Source: Lutraria lutraria
Taxonomy: Eukaryota > Mollusca > Bivalvia > Venerida > Mactridae
Assembly: GCA_964023205.1 (NCBI GenBank)
Contig: OZ026842.1
Span: 34,859,501-34,923,500 of the forward strand
Reading direction: 5' to 3'
DNA length: 64,000 nt
The stretch's first letter is position 1; each line of letters opens with the position of its first letter. The notes below the pieces were generated by a model, which saw only the letters and a list, made by a program, of their open reading frames with translations, had not been told where the DNA came from and did no database searches. Of the stretch, positions 25,555 to 62,950 are shown in pieces. The translations under genes were made by a program, and so were the position numbers.

Positions 25555-25640
25555 GTGAACTTCCGGTGATGTCACGTGGGAAGCTCGCGTCTTATTGCTA
25601 TGCAACAAGGGACCGAATATGAATCATATTCGCGAAATGA
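25555..25640. promoter_or_regulatory. Candidate regulatory patch upstream of ANKMY1
   Basis: A CpG-containing island in AT-rich DNA with TGATGTCACGTG (CRE-like plus E-box), ATTGCTATGCAAC (X-box-like, 25594-25606) and a near-palindrome around gaatatgaatcatattc. About 1.5 kb upstream of the inferred ANKMY1 start. Speculative. Confidence 0.3.
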
Positions 25641-25801
25641 AGCAAATTTACGAATATGAATCATTAATATTTTCATTATTTTAAAATCATTGTATTTCTA
25701 AATGATTGAGAATATATATAAACTTAACATTATATACAAGTTAAATTGTGCTCTTCCTAGATATCACATGTTGACAAATGTTCTGGCAAGCAGATTAGAT
25801 C

Positions 25802-25922
25802 ACAGGAGCCTGTTATTCAATCAAAAAAAAATTTATACTCAATAAAAAATTACCTTTTTCTATACGTAGGTAATTTTTTATTGAGTATAATTTTTTTTTT
25901 TGATTGAATAACAGGCTCCTGT
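25802..25922. mobile_element. 121-bp foldback element with 9-bp target duplication
   Basis: Almost perfect palindrome: arms of about 54 bp from ACAGGAGCCTGTTATTCAAT to the AATTACCT end, differing only in the A/T run, around a loop of about a dozen bases. Flanked by GATTAGATC on both sides (25793-25801, 25923-25931). A 9-bp duplication suggests a Mutator-type element. Confidence 0.85.
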
Positions 25923-26337
25923 GATTAGATCAACCGATGTAACATAGCCATTTGAATCCAGATCTAGAAAGATGTCTTATCAGTGAAATTGACTTTAACT
26001 TTTAATAAAAAACATCCTGAAATGTTCTTTTTAATCACGAAGTATGTAACATATAAAAATGTTAGCACAGTATTTTTTTCTATGATATAGCAAAAAAGCA
26101 TCTAACAACATTTGTATGCTATGTGCACTAAAGAAAGGCATTAGGTAAATGTTGTTTTAAATAGAGCAAGTGGAATACATTTCTTATATTTTACAATCAT
26201 TTTATAAATCTATTATTCTGTATTACTAAATTCAACACACATTCCTGATAACGCGGATATCGTGGATCGCTGACTTACTTAATTACAGCTCGTACCCAGC
26301 GTGTAGTCCTCGATGGGTCTTACTCTGAACCTGTTCC

Positions 26338-26498
26338 AGTGTTATCAGGGGTGCCCACGAAATCAAATCCCCACGAAATTAAATGCAGAGATAAGGCATT
26401 TCTCTTCAAAAGTCAAAATCCACGAATTTATGTCCCCACGAAATAGCCATTTTAGTAAAAACCACGAAAATTGAGCCCAACGAAAATAAATGAAAATA
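26338..26498. repeat. Dispersed ccacgaaat-rich repeat
   Basis: Repeats the phrase cacgaaat or cacgaaaat at irregular spacing; a partial relative is at 43798-43870 in an ABCC5 intron (atagccat.ttagt, aaattgag). It directly abuts the RT fragment. Confidence 0.45.
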
Positions 26499-26965
26499 CG
26501 TACAGTATATCAATGATATGCCATCTCGGGTTAAATCAATTAACGGTTTGCCGATGATAGCCTGCTGTATCGCACTATCCGTAATGAAGAGGATGCTAAA
26601 CAATTACAGCAGGACCTCGTCAGCCTTCAGGACTGGGAACGGGACTGGCAGATGTCTTTTCATCCTGAAAAATGCTGGTGGACCTGAAATGGGATTCTCT
26701 CCAGCACCGACGGAACGCAGCCAGGGTGACGATGTTGTATAAAATCCTAGTCGACATTTGTCCGAGTCCCCCTCTCCGACAAGCCAGAACTTCTACAAGA
26801 GGACACAACCAACAACACACTCAGTTACCTGCCAAGAAAGCTACATACCAGCATAGTTTCTATCATGCCACCATTGTCTTGTGGAACAGGCTTCCTGTTG
26901 GAGTAGCCTGTCAACCCACCCTCCAAGGGTTCCAGTCGACCCTTGTGAGTCTGGGAACACTGTAA
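26499..26965 (+). pseudogene. Non-LTR retrotransposon reverse transcriptase fragment
   Basis: Frame 1 reads YINDMPSRVKS, then FADDSLLYRTIRNEEDAKQL (FADD catalytic box, 26547-26558) and WERDWQMSFHPEKC. A frame change near 26672 follows, with loss of the connecting region, then KWDSLQHRRNAARVTMLYKI and FYHATIVLWNRLP to a stop at 26963. This is the C-terminal half of a CR1/Jockey-like RT; 5'-truncated and internally deleted. Confidence 0.85.
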
Positions 26966-27799
26966 ACTATCAGCGATATTTTTATCCGTTTTTAAACTCA
27001 CCTGTACAAAGTTTACCTGTATAAAGCTGATCTGACCATATCGCGAGAATAATCTACCTAGAGGGATGCGATTACTAGAAATGAATGGTGATGATGATTT
27101 ACGTGAATGAGAAATACGCACTTTTCTTTAAAGAAACGCTGAGGAGTTCCGATTGGTGCATGTGGGGTGTAAGTTGTATAATACGACTACAAATATTAAG
27201 CACTGAGAGAACCGTTCTTGGAAGAAAATTGCAGCATTTAAAGTATTTTTAAATCGTGATGGCCCACGGTTATCTTGCTTAACATTTTGCTATCGCAACC
27301 TTTTAGTCTAGTCAAGTTATGACAAAATTTGGTCGAACCCAGGACAAAATGGTACAGAAATGAAATATGGCTCATCCGAAAGCTTAGACTTTCTACAATA
27401 TCAGGATAAAAATAGGACAAAATCGGATCGGCCGTTTTTCCAGAAATTCGTTTTGAGTATAGGCCATCATTTATCAAATTATACGCAAATAGCATGTTAA
27501 CTGATGCGATAACTTTGACAAATACATCAGATAAATTATAAATATCTAATAAATTTTACAAAACATGAATAATATCAGCCCTGCATAATACAAAAGTACA
27601 AAAAATTAAATATGTTTTAGCATTTTTACTGTTTGAAGTCAAAATTAGATGTTAAATTACCCCACCCACTTATGGTAACATAGAAATTAGAGTTATCTCG
27701 TGAAAGTGTGATCAAATTTTACAGATCTTTACAACATAACCCGTAAAAAGTATATCTCTTTCAGATTCCTGAAAAATTAGTTATCCTTTTTAAATACTG

Positions 27800-27813
27800 G
27801 TTGCCATGGCAAC
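27800..27813. promoter_or_regulatory. Perfect RFX X-box palindrome
   Basis: GTTGCCATGGCAAC, the palindromic form of the X-box bound by RFX factors that drive ciliary genes. It lies 3.7 kb upstream of ANKMY1. Whether it is functional or part of an unrecognised repeat is unknown. Confidence 0.4.
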
Positions 27814-29099
27814 TAGAATAGTTTTAAAATACTAAATTCCTCTCAAAATCGAAAAGGCCTTATCTTTGTTATTTGACGCCATGTCTAATGATCCCTCAAC
27901 CTAAATCCAACAATTTTTACCCCTGAGTCAAATTTGGCTACGCTCCTAGTCCCCATCATGATATGGTCTAACTTAGGTACATATCATAGTGGATAGTGGG
28001 TCTTTGTTTCGATGCGTTTAACGCTGTTTTGAACGATATTCAACGACGGCCAGTTCACCAAACCAGTTTTCCCAGACTGCATTCTAACAAGTACTAGCTT
28101 AATTACCATCCTACATTGTAGCTGGCAACGTCTCCACATAACTTCTCCACATAAGGAAATCAACGAGTCCGGCACATTTAACAGCTGGATCACGACCGCG
28201 GCCCATTGATTATATACCTCATGAAGTCCGAAAATGCACACTCCTTCAGTCCAGACTGACTGCATCCCTGATCATTCTTTATTTTATATTGAGTTTCCTT
28301 TAGATGAAAATCTGGCAAAGGTTTGTAAATAAGTACATGTATCAATTTAATGCACTTGTAGACATTTCTAACCCGACACTAATAAAATGTCACCTACTAT
28401 GATTATTTATCAGGCCATACCAATTTAATAACTTGTTCATCGGATTTTCTTTGGACGAAAGCAAGCGAGCGAGCGAAATATTTTTTTTGAAAAAAGAACA
28501 TTTTTCTTTTCCGATTTTAGCGAGCGGGCGAACTATTTTTAAAAAAAATTATCTTTAATTCCTTCTTTCAAACAAGAAAGTGGGAATGCAAATAAAAAGT
28601 CTGTGTTCATTTATTTCAATAACTGTTACCGTTTACCCGTAAAAACGTTTTTAATGTCCTTATTCAATAGTTTTCTGATGAAAATTGTTGAAACATCCGT
28701 TATAGGAACGAAAGGAGTCAGAAATTATATCAGCCGAGACAAATGTTGGTACCTTAAGACCAGCATCTATCTGATGAAAAAACATTGTGGGAATGAACAA
28801 GCGATAATAAGGAAGCAAAACATAAAAAATAATAATATGTTTCTAATTTTGATAATAATAATAGGAGTGACAAATCGGATCAACAAGTACTGTAATCAAA
28901 TTGGTGTGGCCTTAAAATTTTGAATTTAGATACTAGTAACTGAACTAAAATTGGCTAATTTAACGATTGCGTTATTGGTCCTTTGTGGCAGTTTGATGCG
29001 TGGGTATATTTACAATTATTTTTATAACAAGATGCAATGGAAGTTTTTCTAAATTAAAAATAAACTTCATAAGAAGGAAAGTATCGAAATGATCGATAG

Positions 29100-29290
29100 T
29101 TGAGCTAACTATCGGCGATAATTATTGGATCATGACTTTTACTATCGATCCATACTATCGAGAGACTCAGGATCACAATGCAGTGATATTTTGATGCATT
29201 GGCCCACCCCTAATTCCTGCACAAGGGCCTTCTTCAGATCATGGAGATTGCCAAGGGCTGCTGGTCGACTCTGAATAGAAATTAACTCAG
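29100..29290 (-). repeat. hAT-like end next to a possible Tc1-like remnant
   Basis: On the minus strand, TAGGGGTGGGCCAATGCATC (29194-29213) has the look of a hAT terminus. It follows directly on RPAALGNLHDLKKALVQEL, which resembles the C-terminal part of Tc1-type transposases. Short and degraded. Confidence 0.3.
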
Positions 29291-31577
29291 CTGTGCAGTT
29301 GTAATTGAATTTGTTGTTCGCTATTGTGAAAAGATTTTTTTCTTGCAGTAAAATATCGTTATCCTAATACATTCCTATTTACTTATAGGTGTCTTAATAG
29401 TTCTTATCTTAATTTCAACTTATTATTTCATTTATAAGCACCTCCATGCAAAATTTGAGATGTTTTATTTACCCTAAACCATGGAAAAAGAATTTTAATT
29501 GGATCATTGGTCAGTAAAATTAACGAAACAACGTTCTGTTTGACCCCATTTTTTTTATAACAAAACAACGTTCTGTTTGACCCCAGAGAATATTTGTAGA
29601 TGCAATTGAATGTATGTTTGTCATTGTCCGCAACAAATTATTGGTATTGTTGATCAACTGTTGTTGTAATGTCAGGTTTTATTTTGGTATATCAGCTAAA
29701 TATTTGTGTAGAGGGTCTCTTTAATTTTGCAATACTAGTATCACACGTCAACTTTCAGACTAGAATATCAAGACATTAATAGATGCAGAAAGACGATGTT
29801 TCGGATAACAATGTCAATTTAAAAAAATAACGGAAGTATGAATTTTAAATATTCGTCGGCTCAGGAAGTGTTTATCGTAATGTTTCTTCAATACATAACA
29901 TTTTATATTCTGTACTATTCATTTACTATCCATGATATATCTAACTATTTTAAAAGTTGAAATGTCACACACACTTGGATTCCGTTGGTCTTCCTTAATA
30001 GATGAGATATTCGCTCAGAAATCTGATTTTATCCTGGTTATAAGTTTGAGTAATATTCGTTGATATATATTTAGCCGAAATTGAAAACTACAAAGCATCT
30101 GCAGCATGTTAGTCACCTGCATGCACGAAACAACACTGAACAGTATTGAGCCAATCATCATTTATTTGCTAACATTGGTTATGCTATGAAAACTAGTAAT
30201 TTATAATCTAAATTAAATTAATCAGTATTTTTGTAGACTTAAGCTATTTGAATAGTAAGTTGATATATTTTGTTATTTAATATATATGTTTATTCTTTAT
30301 TCATTCACATCAGATGTCTAGTTTTGAAATTAATTACCCACTTGCGCAGAATGCGAATTGTTAAGCTGTCATATGTTTGATAGATCCCAATCTCAGTGAT
30401 CATCGAAAGGCCAGTCGTAATCGTTACTTTCTCATTGGTTTACATTTTTGGAAGTTTGCTACATGTATTTCCATTTGTATTTTCATAAAAGCACACCTTT
30501 TTCTGCAAGAAGTCACTCTTCATTGATAAACATGAACAAAAATAGGAAGAAAACATATGCTTATTCTTTGTTTTTCTAGACTAAATAAAAAGTCGGGAGT
30601 CCATGATATAATATACATATTTACCACAGGTTTTGCCACAAAAAGCGTGGTCTCATTTGATAGAAAGTTGGATACTAAACCAAAGATTCCTCTCTTGAAC
30701 CGTTCAGTAAAAAAAACAGGCCCCAAAAGCCTTGGGTCGTGATCAACAATCCATTAACGTAAGCGTGGTCTAGTAAAAATTAGGTTAGAACTCTTTATTG
30801 ATAACCGACTATCAAAATCATGCCTAAATATAGGTAGATATTCAGCTATATAGAGTGATGACTTAGTAAATCAACTCCTAAGAACATTAAGACGATATTA
30901 GGCTGATTTATTTGACGTCAATTAATGAAAACGACGCACTAATGTACGAAGTAATACGGGTTTTATACGCAACTATACCGGTTTTCGGATAGTGAAATTA
31001 TCCGAAAATGAAAAGCTTATTTATTTTATTAAAACTGGTCAGATTTTGGCCTATTTTATTTTTGGACTTGATTTTTATCAAAATCAAGTCCTTTGTAATC
31101 GTAGACTTATATTGGGCGCTGGACTCCATAACAGCTTGGTTAAAAGAATGCCACATAAAGGAAATAGTACGCAACTAAATGGTATGTTTATATAGAAGTA
31201 TCTGGAATCTTTCCCCAATTTAGTGTGTCAGATCTAAATATATTTCAAATCATTCTATTGTAACTACATGGAAAGAGTCATGTATCTAAATAAGTGCTTG
31301 TCGGTAGATACATGAGATATTCAAATGCGTAGAATTAAAACCGCGTATTCACTGTCCAATAAAATATCTTGCCGTAAAAGTAGTTCTACTTTCGGTTTTC
31401 GTTCGATAGAACTTTCAGAAAAATCTCCACGGACGTATTCATGCATTTGCAACAATCTACCATCGATGTGTGTGTTTTGTGCCTTTCTAACATTTCTTAA
31501 TATTACAAAGCGAATTCTCATTTAATATTCACACCAACTAGTGTTATTTTGATGACGGAATCGCTATTTATAGACTC

Positions 31578-31622
31578 ACTCCCCGCAGTGGCTAGTAGCA
31601 AAGCGTAACCGATGTGGGGAGT
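31578..31622. other. Stem-loop, function unknown
   Basis: actccccgca pairs with tgtggggagt (one G-U pair) around a 25-base loop. It stands out by GC content from the surroundings. No known RNA family recognised. Confidence 0.3.
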
Positions 31623-33339
31623 TTCATTTATCGAAGGCTAAATGTTAAAACTGCGGCTTAAGAATAATAATTCGAGTCGCTAAATACGAACTTAAATTAC
31701 TGGATACGTGCTTTTAAAATTTACTGTTTAAGAGTTCCTTTTACGCCAGATTATTTAGAATTACATAATCACGTCTGATTTCATGCAACATCGGGTAAAC
31801 TATAGGACATATAGGTCTTACTCTACTGTGTCAGGACCTTTTTGATTTGAGTGACCCTGAATGTGTTCAATGCGACGATGTTCTGTTGTGTTAAAACCAG
31901 AAGAATCAATGTTTGTATTTACTGTTACTGAAGTGTTGTTTACTAGTTTTGTACAATAAAGAGTTTTTAATGCAATTAAATTGTCCTCAATTAATGTGCT
32001 AATCATTAAACTTTCCAATATCAGGCTTTTTTCATTTTAAAATTTTAGCTAAGGGACTATAGTAAAGCCCTAGCTTATGTCATTTACCTATATGCATATG
32101 ACCTGCATTACAATATGAATGAAAAATCGGTCCGTAATTTTAAATGTTAAAATATTTGTATGGGCTCGAACGATATGGGTACACATTTCTCTCTTTTGTC
32201 TCGTATGGTAAAAATCAAGTCCGACAGTACTTTCAGTACTTTGATTTATGTATGTTATCATATACATGATCGTTTTATAACAAAAAACATTCTGTACCAT
32301 TTAGTCCTACCCCATCCGTTAATTTGACTGGACTATTTCGGTGCTAGAAAACTTTAACACGTAACGTGTCAATGTCATCTATCATTTATCCATCTATCAT
32401 TTGAGATGCGAGACATTTACCTTGTACTTAGTTTGAAATCTCCATTTGATGTCTTCAATTGTTGATTAAAACAAATATCAATTTACTTGACCTGCAAGAA
32501 ATAGCCCATTTAATATTTTATCATCAAAGCCAGAAAATGTAATTACATGCTGCAATGTCCGAAAGAACGTGCCAATCTATCATGTACAAAATATTTCTAT
32601 CACATATACGATCGTATATTTCGATTATCATAAATGTTCCTGTTTAAATATTTCATGCTCTAGCAAAAAACGTTGCGCACGTGCACTTAGGACAAAACTC
32701 GTGAAACTATTGGCAACTGTTTGAAGGGGAAGAGAGTCTACATGATTAAAGTCATGAGGAAAGTTAATTGTTCTGTATGCCAATCACAGACTTACTTTAT
32801 TTACGTTTGATATATACAGTTGCCTGTTTGGAGGTTTAGGTACAACTACATTTGTCTTTTCAGCGCAAGTGGAGGTTCTCTGACAATATTTTGTGCGATG
32901 AGACAATTTTCAATAAATACGTCCATATCTTCATAAATAAAATAGATCATTAAATATGTTAATCCAAATCGATGTAGTTTACAGACGACCCTGTGAACTA
33001 AATGCCATCAAACCGATAGAGGAAATACGATCATTGCACAGTGTTGACCATTTTCTACACATGGTCATTTAGACGCGACTGGCCAGTGACAACAACGATA
33101 ATCAGTCATGAACACATATGACTTAGTACTAAGTAGAAGATTTACATTTCTTCATATAAAAATCATAATAACCTTTTATATAAATGTATGTTTATAATGA
33201 TACATGTTCATTACTTTTACGTTATCTAACTTGAATTCGAAGTCACACGGCTGTACGTGATAGTCACGATTTTTTTTCACGCTTAGGCTACTTCCCATCA
33301 TAATTGATTTTATTATAAGCTCAAATGTTATTTGAGTGT

Positions 33340-33580
33340 GCCTGTGTCCTTATAGGTACTCGATTCCGTAATTTAACACTCGAATTTTCAATTAACTTAT
33401 CAAACAACGCAAATTTGTCAAAGACGTTTTGATGTTTTTTTATACGCTCAATAGCAGAGAAAATTTAAGATTTTTCTTTTGACATATTTACGTTGTTTGC
33501 AGGTGACTTAATTGAAAAATAACGTCTATATGGGTAATCAAATCACGGAGTCGAGTGCCTATGCCTGTGTCTTACAGTCT
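33340..33580. repeat. Old foldback element, about 240 bp
   Basis: Arms of about 80 bp: ggtactcgattccgtaattt... on the left, and on the minus strand GCACTCGACTCCGTGATTTG... on the right, sharing TTTTCAATTAA and AAACAACGNAAATNTGTCAAA. Roughly three quarters identical by eye. Confidence 0.6.
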
Positions 33581-36500
33581 ACAGTTACGTTGGTTTGATT
33601 GTACAAAAAAATGCCACGAATTCGGAAGTTCTGTCATTAAAGCATTAATTTTACATTTCATTTACTTTCGGAATATTTCGGCCGATTCCGTATGTTCATC
33701 TAACATTGAACGCATTTAGCAGCACGGTATTCTACATAGCCGACCGAGTGGTGCCGAAAGATGTCGATTTAGCTGACGATTGTGTCTTTAGTTGCAACTT
33801 CCGATAGAATATATATTTACAACTTTAGCAAAGGGGCGTGCCACAAGTTCTAAAAACTTAGTTACGGCTCTTCCAATTAACATCGTTAAAAATCTTATCT
33901 ATGATCAAGGCGAAAAATACGGTGTAATTACAAAACATGCGTTATGCAGTACATAAGTCGAGTAAGCATCACATAGTACAGTCACGGGTGGCAGTATCAG
34001 TGTTTGGTCCACAAATGATGAAAAAAAATTCCCGTCACTGATCTTATATATATACTATCAAGGTAAAAAGCTTACTATATGTCCATATGCCAAACAATGT
34101 GGAACATCGCATCTCGTTGTTTCAGCATAAAAGATGTGCGCTGAAGGAAAATTGCTACACATGACATTCAGGTAAACTATACGATATTAATTAGTATTCC
34201 CATAAAAATATGCAATTAGACTTGCATTTAGAATTGATGAGTATCAGGTAGTTGTCTAAATACAACTACCTGTGAGTATTAACAGCAGAATAATAGAATA
34301 GTTTTTCTTTTATTTAAACTAATTTATTTTACATGGATTGTAGAGCAAGTTCTTACAACTTATATTAACTACTCTCGATGACTTCTTCCTGGTTTCTGAC
34401 TAGTACTTGCACCAAAAGAAGGGATATGAACCCACAACCACTGCTCCTCCATTGTAGAGTAGTATATGCCTTCAAAAAGATTCAACATTCATTAGTAAAG
34501 GTAAAGATAAAATTGACAGGTTTATAGCCTGATCTTCATATACATATTCAGTCCACTTTCACAAGTTACCCCCCCCCCTCCAATCACTGAGTTATGGGTC
34601 ATCTATTTCATCTATTTACTGTGTTTGCGTAAAAAGCCTTTTTCATACTACCATACAGCTATGCAATTCAGTCATATTTCTAGATCTTTGGACTCATTTG
34701 CAATCAAACTAAATTCTTTGCCATCTAATTCACAATAAAATAAAGACAAGAACACATAATACCGAAAATACTATTTTATTCCTTTACAATATTTTACAGG
34801 GGTGTAAAATTCATTATAATATATCTACAAGTAGAAATATCACAATCACATGAATTATGTCAAGCAAAATTTAATAAAACTAAAGAAAAAAAATTGCAGC
34901 AAAACATTATACAGATTTTCTACAATGTAAAATGAGACACAAATACTGTTGTTTTATTTTTTCCCTTGGCTCAATTTTTCATGCTTTTTACAAAAATGTC
35001 TATTTCATGAGGATGTAAATTCATGAATAAGCCAACCTACAAAATTCATGATTTAAATCCCCAATGGAAATTAATGAAACCATAACAATTTCTTTAAAAG
35101 CTTCAGTTCATCAATTTTCACACAGAAAAATTTCAGTGGAGAAACCATTTGACCAATGAGAAATTTTTAGACATACTGCATAACAATGTGTCAAATAGAA
35201 ATGCTATTTTTGATTTGAAAACTCATCTAAAACAATACATATCAACAGTCATTTCAATTTATTTTTGGAATAAAACCTAATAAAGCCCAGCAAAAAGTAA
35301 TGAATACATTCAGCACCTTTAAAGAAGACCAAACATAAAAATTGTTAGTTTAATATAAGTGTTCAATAAGATACATGTAAATAAAAGCTTTAAAGATATT
35401 GTTGGTGAACATTTTACCTTCTCTGCTTTCATATGGCACAGCAAGAGACCATGGTGTGTACAAAGCTGTAAGAAAATTCTTGATTCTTCAAAAGATATGG
35501 TAATGTCATGATCTTAGGACGGACAGATAGAACTCAAAAAAGAGAGATTTGATTAACTATATAGTAACATGGTACATTGTCGTATGTCTTTGAAAATAAA
35601 CAATTTGAAGAAAAATGTCTTTGGTATGTGCTAAAATTGTGAAATAATAATATGGTATATTACATTAATATGTATTTATAAAATTTGAAAAAAATGCATA
35701 CCGGTACATATCAAAGGAAATGTCATTCGTATGGGAAAAAGGGTATCGAACAGTGAATAGATTCAATGATCAAGAAAAAGCATAATGTCAGAAAATAAAA
35801 GTATAGTAAACATAAAGACCACTTCTATATTAATACCATCATGATATAAAGCTGGTTTCTACAATTCTTCTATTCAAACAATATAATGATTGAGAGAGGA
35901 TTTCTTAGGTCCCGAAGAAGTATGGTCTGAATATTGAGGTGTTTTTATAATGAATCAAATAGTCAAATTAAAAGAAACTAAACAATGTCATTTTCTTTGC
36001 AAAAAAAACCACACACACAATGAAATAGAGAACAACTGGAATTAACTGTACCTGTGAACAACAATCACTCTTGAACACAGATCCAATAATACATGTATAA
36101 TACTAGACCAAATAAACCTGTGGAAAAGGCCAGCTGTGCAAATTAGGCCATATTTTACATCCCTTTGCAGTGACCTATGTCCACAGGTTAGAATGTATGT
36201 CAAAGAGAAAAATAATGTCATTCATATGTTATGTCAATAAATATTCACACAATTTTTCATTACTTAGCAGCTGAAAGGTGCAAAGCATGATAAGATACAA
36301 AAATATAAAGTTTTTCTAACAATTAAATTGTTAACATTATAAACTCTTCATTCTAACAACATACAATAGATGACAAAATAAATAGATACTATGTAGTTTG
36401 AAAATAAACATGATCATAAAATAATAAAAAAATCTGTACTAAAAATAGATCAAACATTTTATACAAAACAGAAACTACAAGATAATGAAACAGATTAATT

Positions 36501-36979
36501 AGATTTCAAATTGTCACAAGTCTGAAGTTTTTTACTATGGTATTTGAAGATGCTATGTGAACATGAACAAAGTCAGCTAATAGTAAAAAACTTCATATCG
36601 CTCAAACATTTGTTTGAGGCAAAATACTCAAACAAAATATAAACAGGAAAGATACACAACACATTTAAAAACAAGTATAAATAAGTAATTGATATATTTT
36701 CTGTCTCCCTTTGATAGCACCAGAAATCAGTTGTACAATCCTTAAGAAAATCTGTCAAAAACAGATTAAAACAGACCGTTTGCAAACCCAGGTCTCTGAT
36801 TGGTTAAAACTGAGCTCAGCCCTGAAGTGACCAATGGAAAGACTGCAATATCTCCATTAAGTCAAATCTAACAAGGATTTCATTTTGATGCTTTAGCCTC
36901 AGATTGGTTGATTCTGAACTATGTCTTAAAATCAACCAATTTGTATTATAACTATGAATTATATCTATGAATTTGTACA
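33581..36979. other. ABCC5 3' flank and probable 3' UTR
   Basis: No coding sequence. Minus-strand AATAAA candidates near 35260 and 34773; the extent of the 3' UTR cannot be decided from sequence. Confidence 0.4.
34245..34272. other. Perfect 11-bp stem-loop
   Basis: caggtagttgt, 6-base loop, acaactacctg. Isolated in intergenic DNA about 2.7 kb beyond the ABCC5 stop. Confidence 0.4.
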
Positions 36980-61534
<24,555 letters not shown>

Positions 61535-61974
61535 TTTGTCAGTGTAAGATAATAAGATATTCAACAGATCATTCCTATCTTCACTTTGAAGAGTTATGAA
61601 ATGAGCTAACAACAATTACTTCCTCCAATTGAAGAGTGTAAACCTTCCAATCACGTCTTCTTATTTAAAAATACTAAATATTGTTTACTATTTCTTCCTT
61701 TTAACTGAAGAGTTAATAATATTAATGAATTGTGTCCATCCTGTCAATCCCTCCAAAAATTGTTTGTAGTCTAGTTATTGCTTAACCATTTTGCATATCA
61801 GCCTGAAATGTAAGAATCGAAATAAAGAGATAAAAACGATTGTAATGCATTTATATGTAAATTTTAATGCAATGTATCAGATGTGCAGGAGGCCCCTACA
61901 AAACTGATCAGCCATGGAATTATCATTATCTCCATAACTAAGGGTTCAAAATTATCATAGAAATTGTTAACATG

Positions 61975-62152
61975 CAGAGTCTGCGGACAGAGGACATCAG
62001 TGAGAAATACACAATGTGGCCTTTATTGACAAGTGGCCTTTATTCAAAGGTTGTTTGCTCTAAATAATCAATGATGGTGTTAAAAAGAATGGACTTTATT
62101 CATAGAATGGCCTTTATTTGGAAGTGGCTGCTAGCACATGTTTAACTGTAAT
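61975..62152. mobile_element. Partial cagtcaaacc MITE upstream of ABCC5
   Basis: Carries gtggcctttattgacaagtg, a second ggcctttatt block and a degraded terminal gtttaactgta. Lies about 440 bp above the ABCC5 start codon. Confidence 0.55.
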
Positions 62153-62644
62153 TGTATAAATGTGAAATCTGCATTGACTGGTGACTTAACTTTTTGTTTT
62201 TTCTAGATAATTCAGTGGATCCTAATGAAACTGTTAATGTATATTTTTGAAACTATAATATATAGACACTGGGCCCCTTAGGTCTAAAATATGTTCTTTA
62301 ATTACAAGATTTGTATAAAATCTATAAAGAAACCCAAGATAAATCTTAAAAATTAAGGAATATTTTCCCCTGAGAAGTTCTATGTAAAAAACATAGTACA
62401 CGTAGCTGTCATTGTCAGAAGTATGCTGGCCACGTCACAAGGCATTTCATATTTCACATTATGCGACATTATCATCCTTATTAATACTCTGATAGATGTA
62501 CAAAAAAATGTATACATATCTTCCTTATAAGTACATGTAAATATTTGTCACATTCCATGAAGGAAACAAAAAAACTTTTTTTCCATTTTTCACCATTGTT
62601 TAGGCATCACAGGTTAATAAAAAGTCACGACTTAAAACTCGGTA

Positions 62645-62950
62645 CGGAATGTGGACACTGAAAAAGCGTCCCTGAAATATTAACCAAAAGTGGGGCCAAG
62701 ATTCGAACAGACAACCTTTTGTTTTAAATTAGTACTCTAGCGTGTTACCATTTAACCACAGATCATCCCTTTTATGCTCTAACAGTTGATGAAGAACACA
62801 GGTGCATGCATATGCACTTGAGTAGAATCACTGACTTTCAGTAAGATAGAAGACAGCTTCTTCACATGGTAAAATTTGAAGCCAACAGTATTGAGGGGCT
62901 AGTGATAACTAGTAAGAGACCATTACCATTTGACCATGAAGGCCCCCATT
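62645..62950 (-). repeat. SINE-like repeat upstream of ABCC5
   Basis: Degraded relative of 51575-51800 (same gaggggctagtgataactag and cttcttcacat blocks), preceded by another head-like stretch with gattcgaac at 62701. Confidence 0.45.

Larger units (their letters stand above)
27000..33340. other. Intergenic sequence, no gene seen
   Basis: Only short ORFs without family resemblance. Contains the X-box (27800), gcgagcg-rich tract (28465-28530), a direct repeat of 23 bp (29526, 29563) and a 10-bp stem at 31578-31622. Confidence 0.6.

Noticed and set aside
27984..28265. 93-codon minus-strand ORF upstream of ANKMY1, considered as a first exon
   Set aside because: No domain resemblance and no phase-compatible link to exon 2.
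30557..30742. Plus-strand ORF in the gene desert
   Set aside because: No recognisable family and no splice or promoter support.
61535..61615. Longer ABCC5 N-terminus starting at 61615
   Set aside because: It begins with TTG, not ATG, and is preceded directly by a stop; the ATG at 61534 has a better context.
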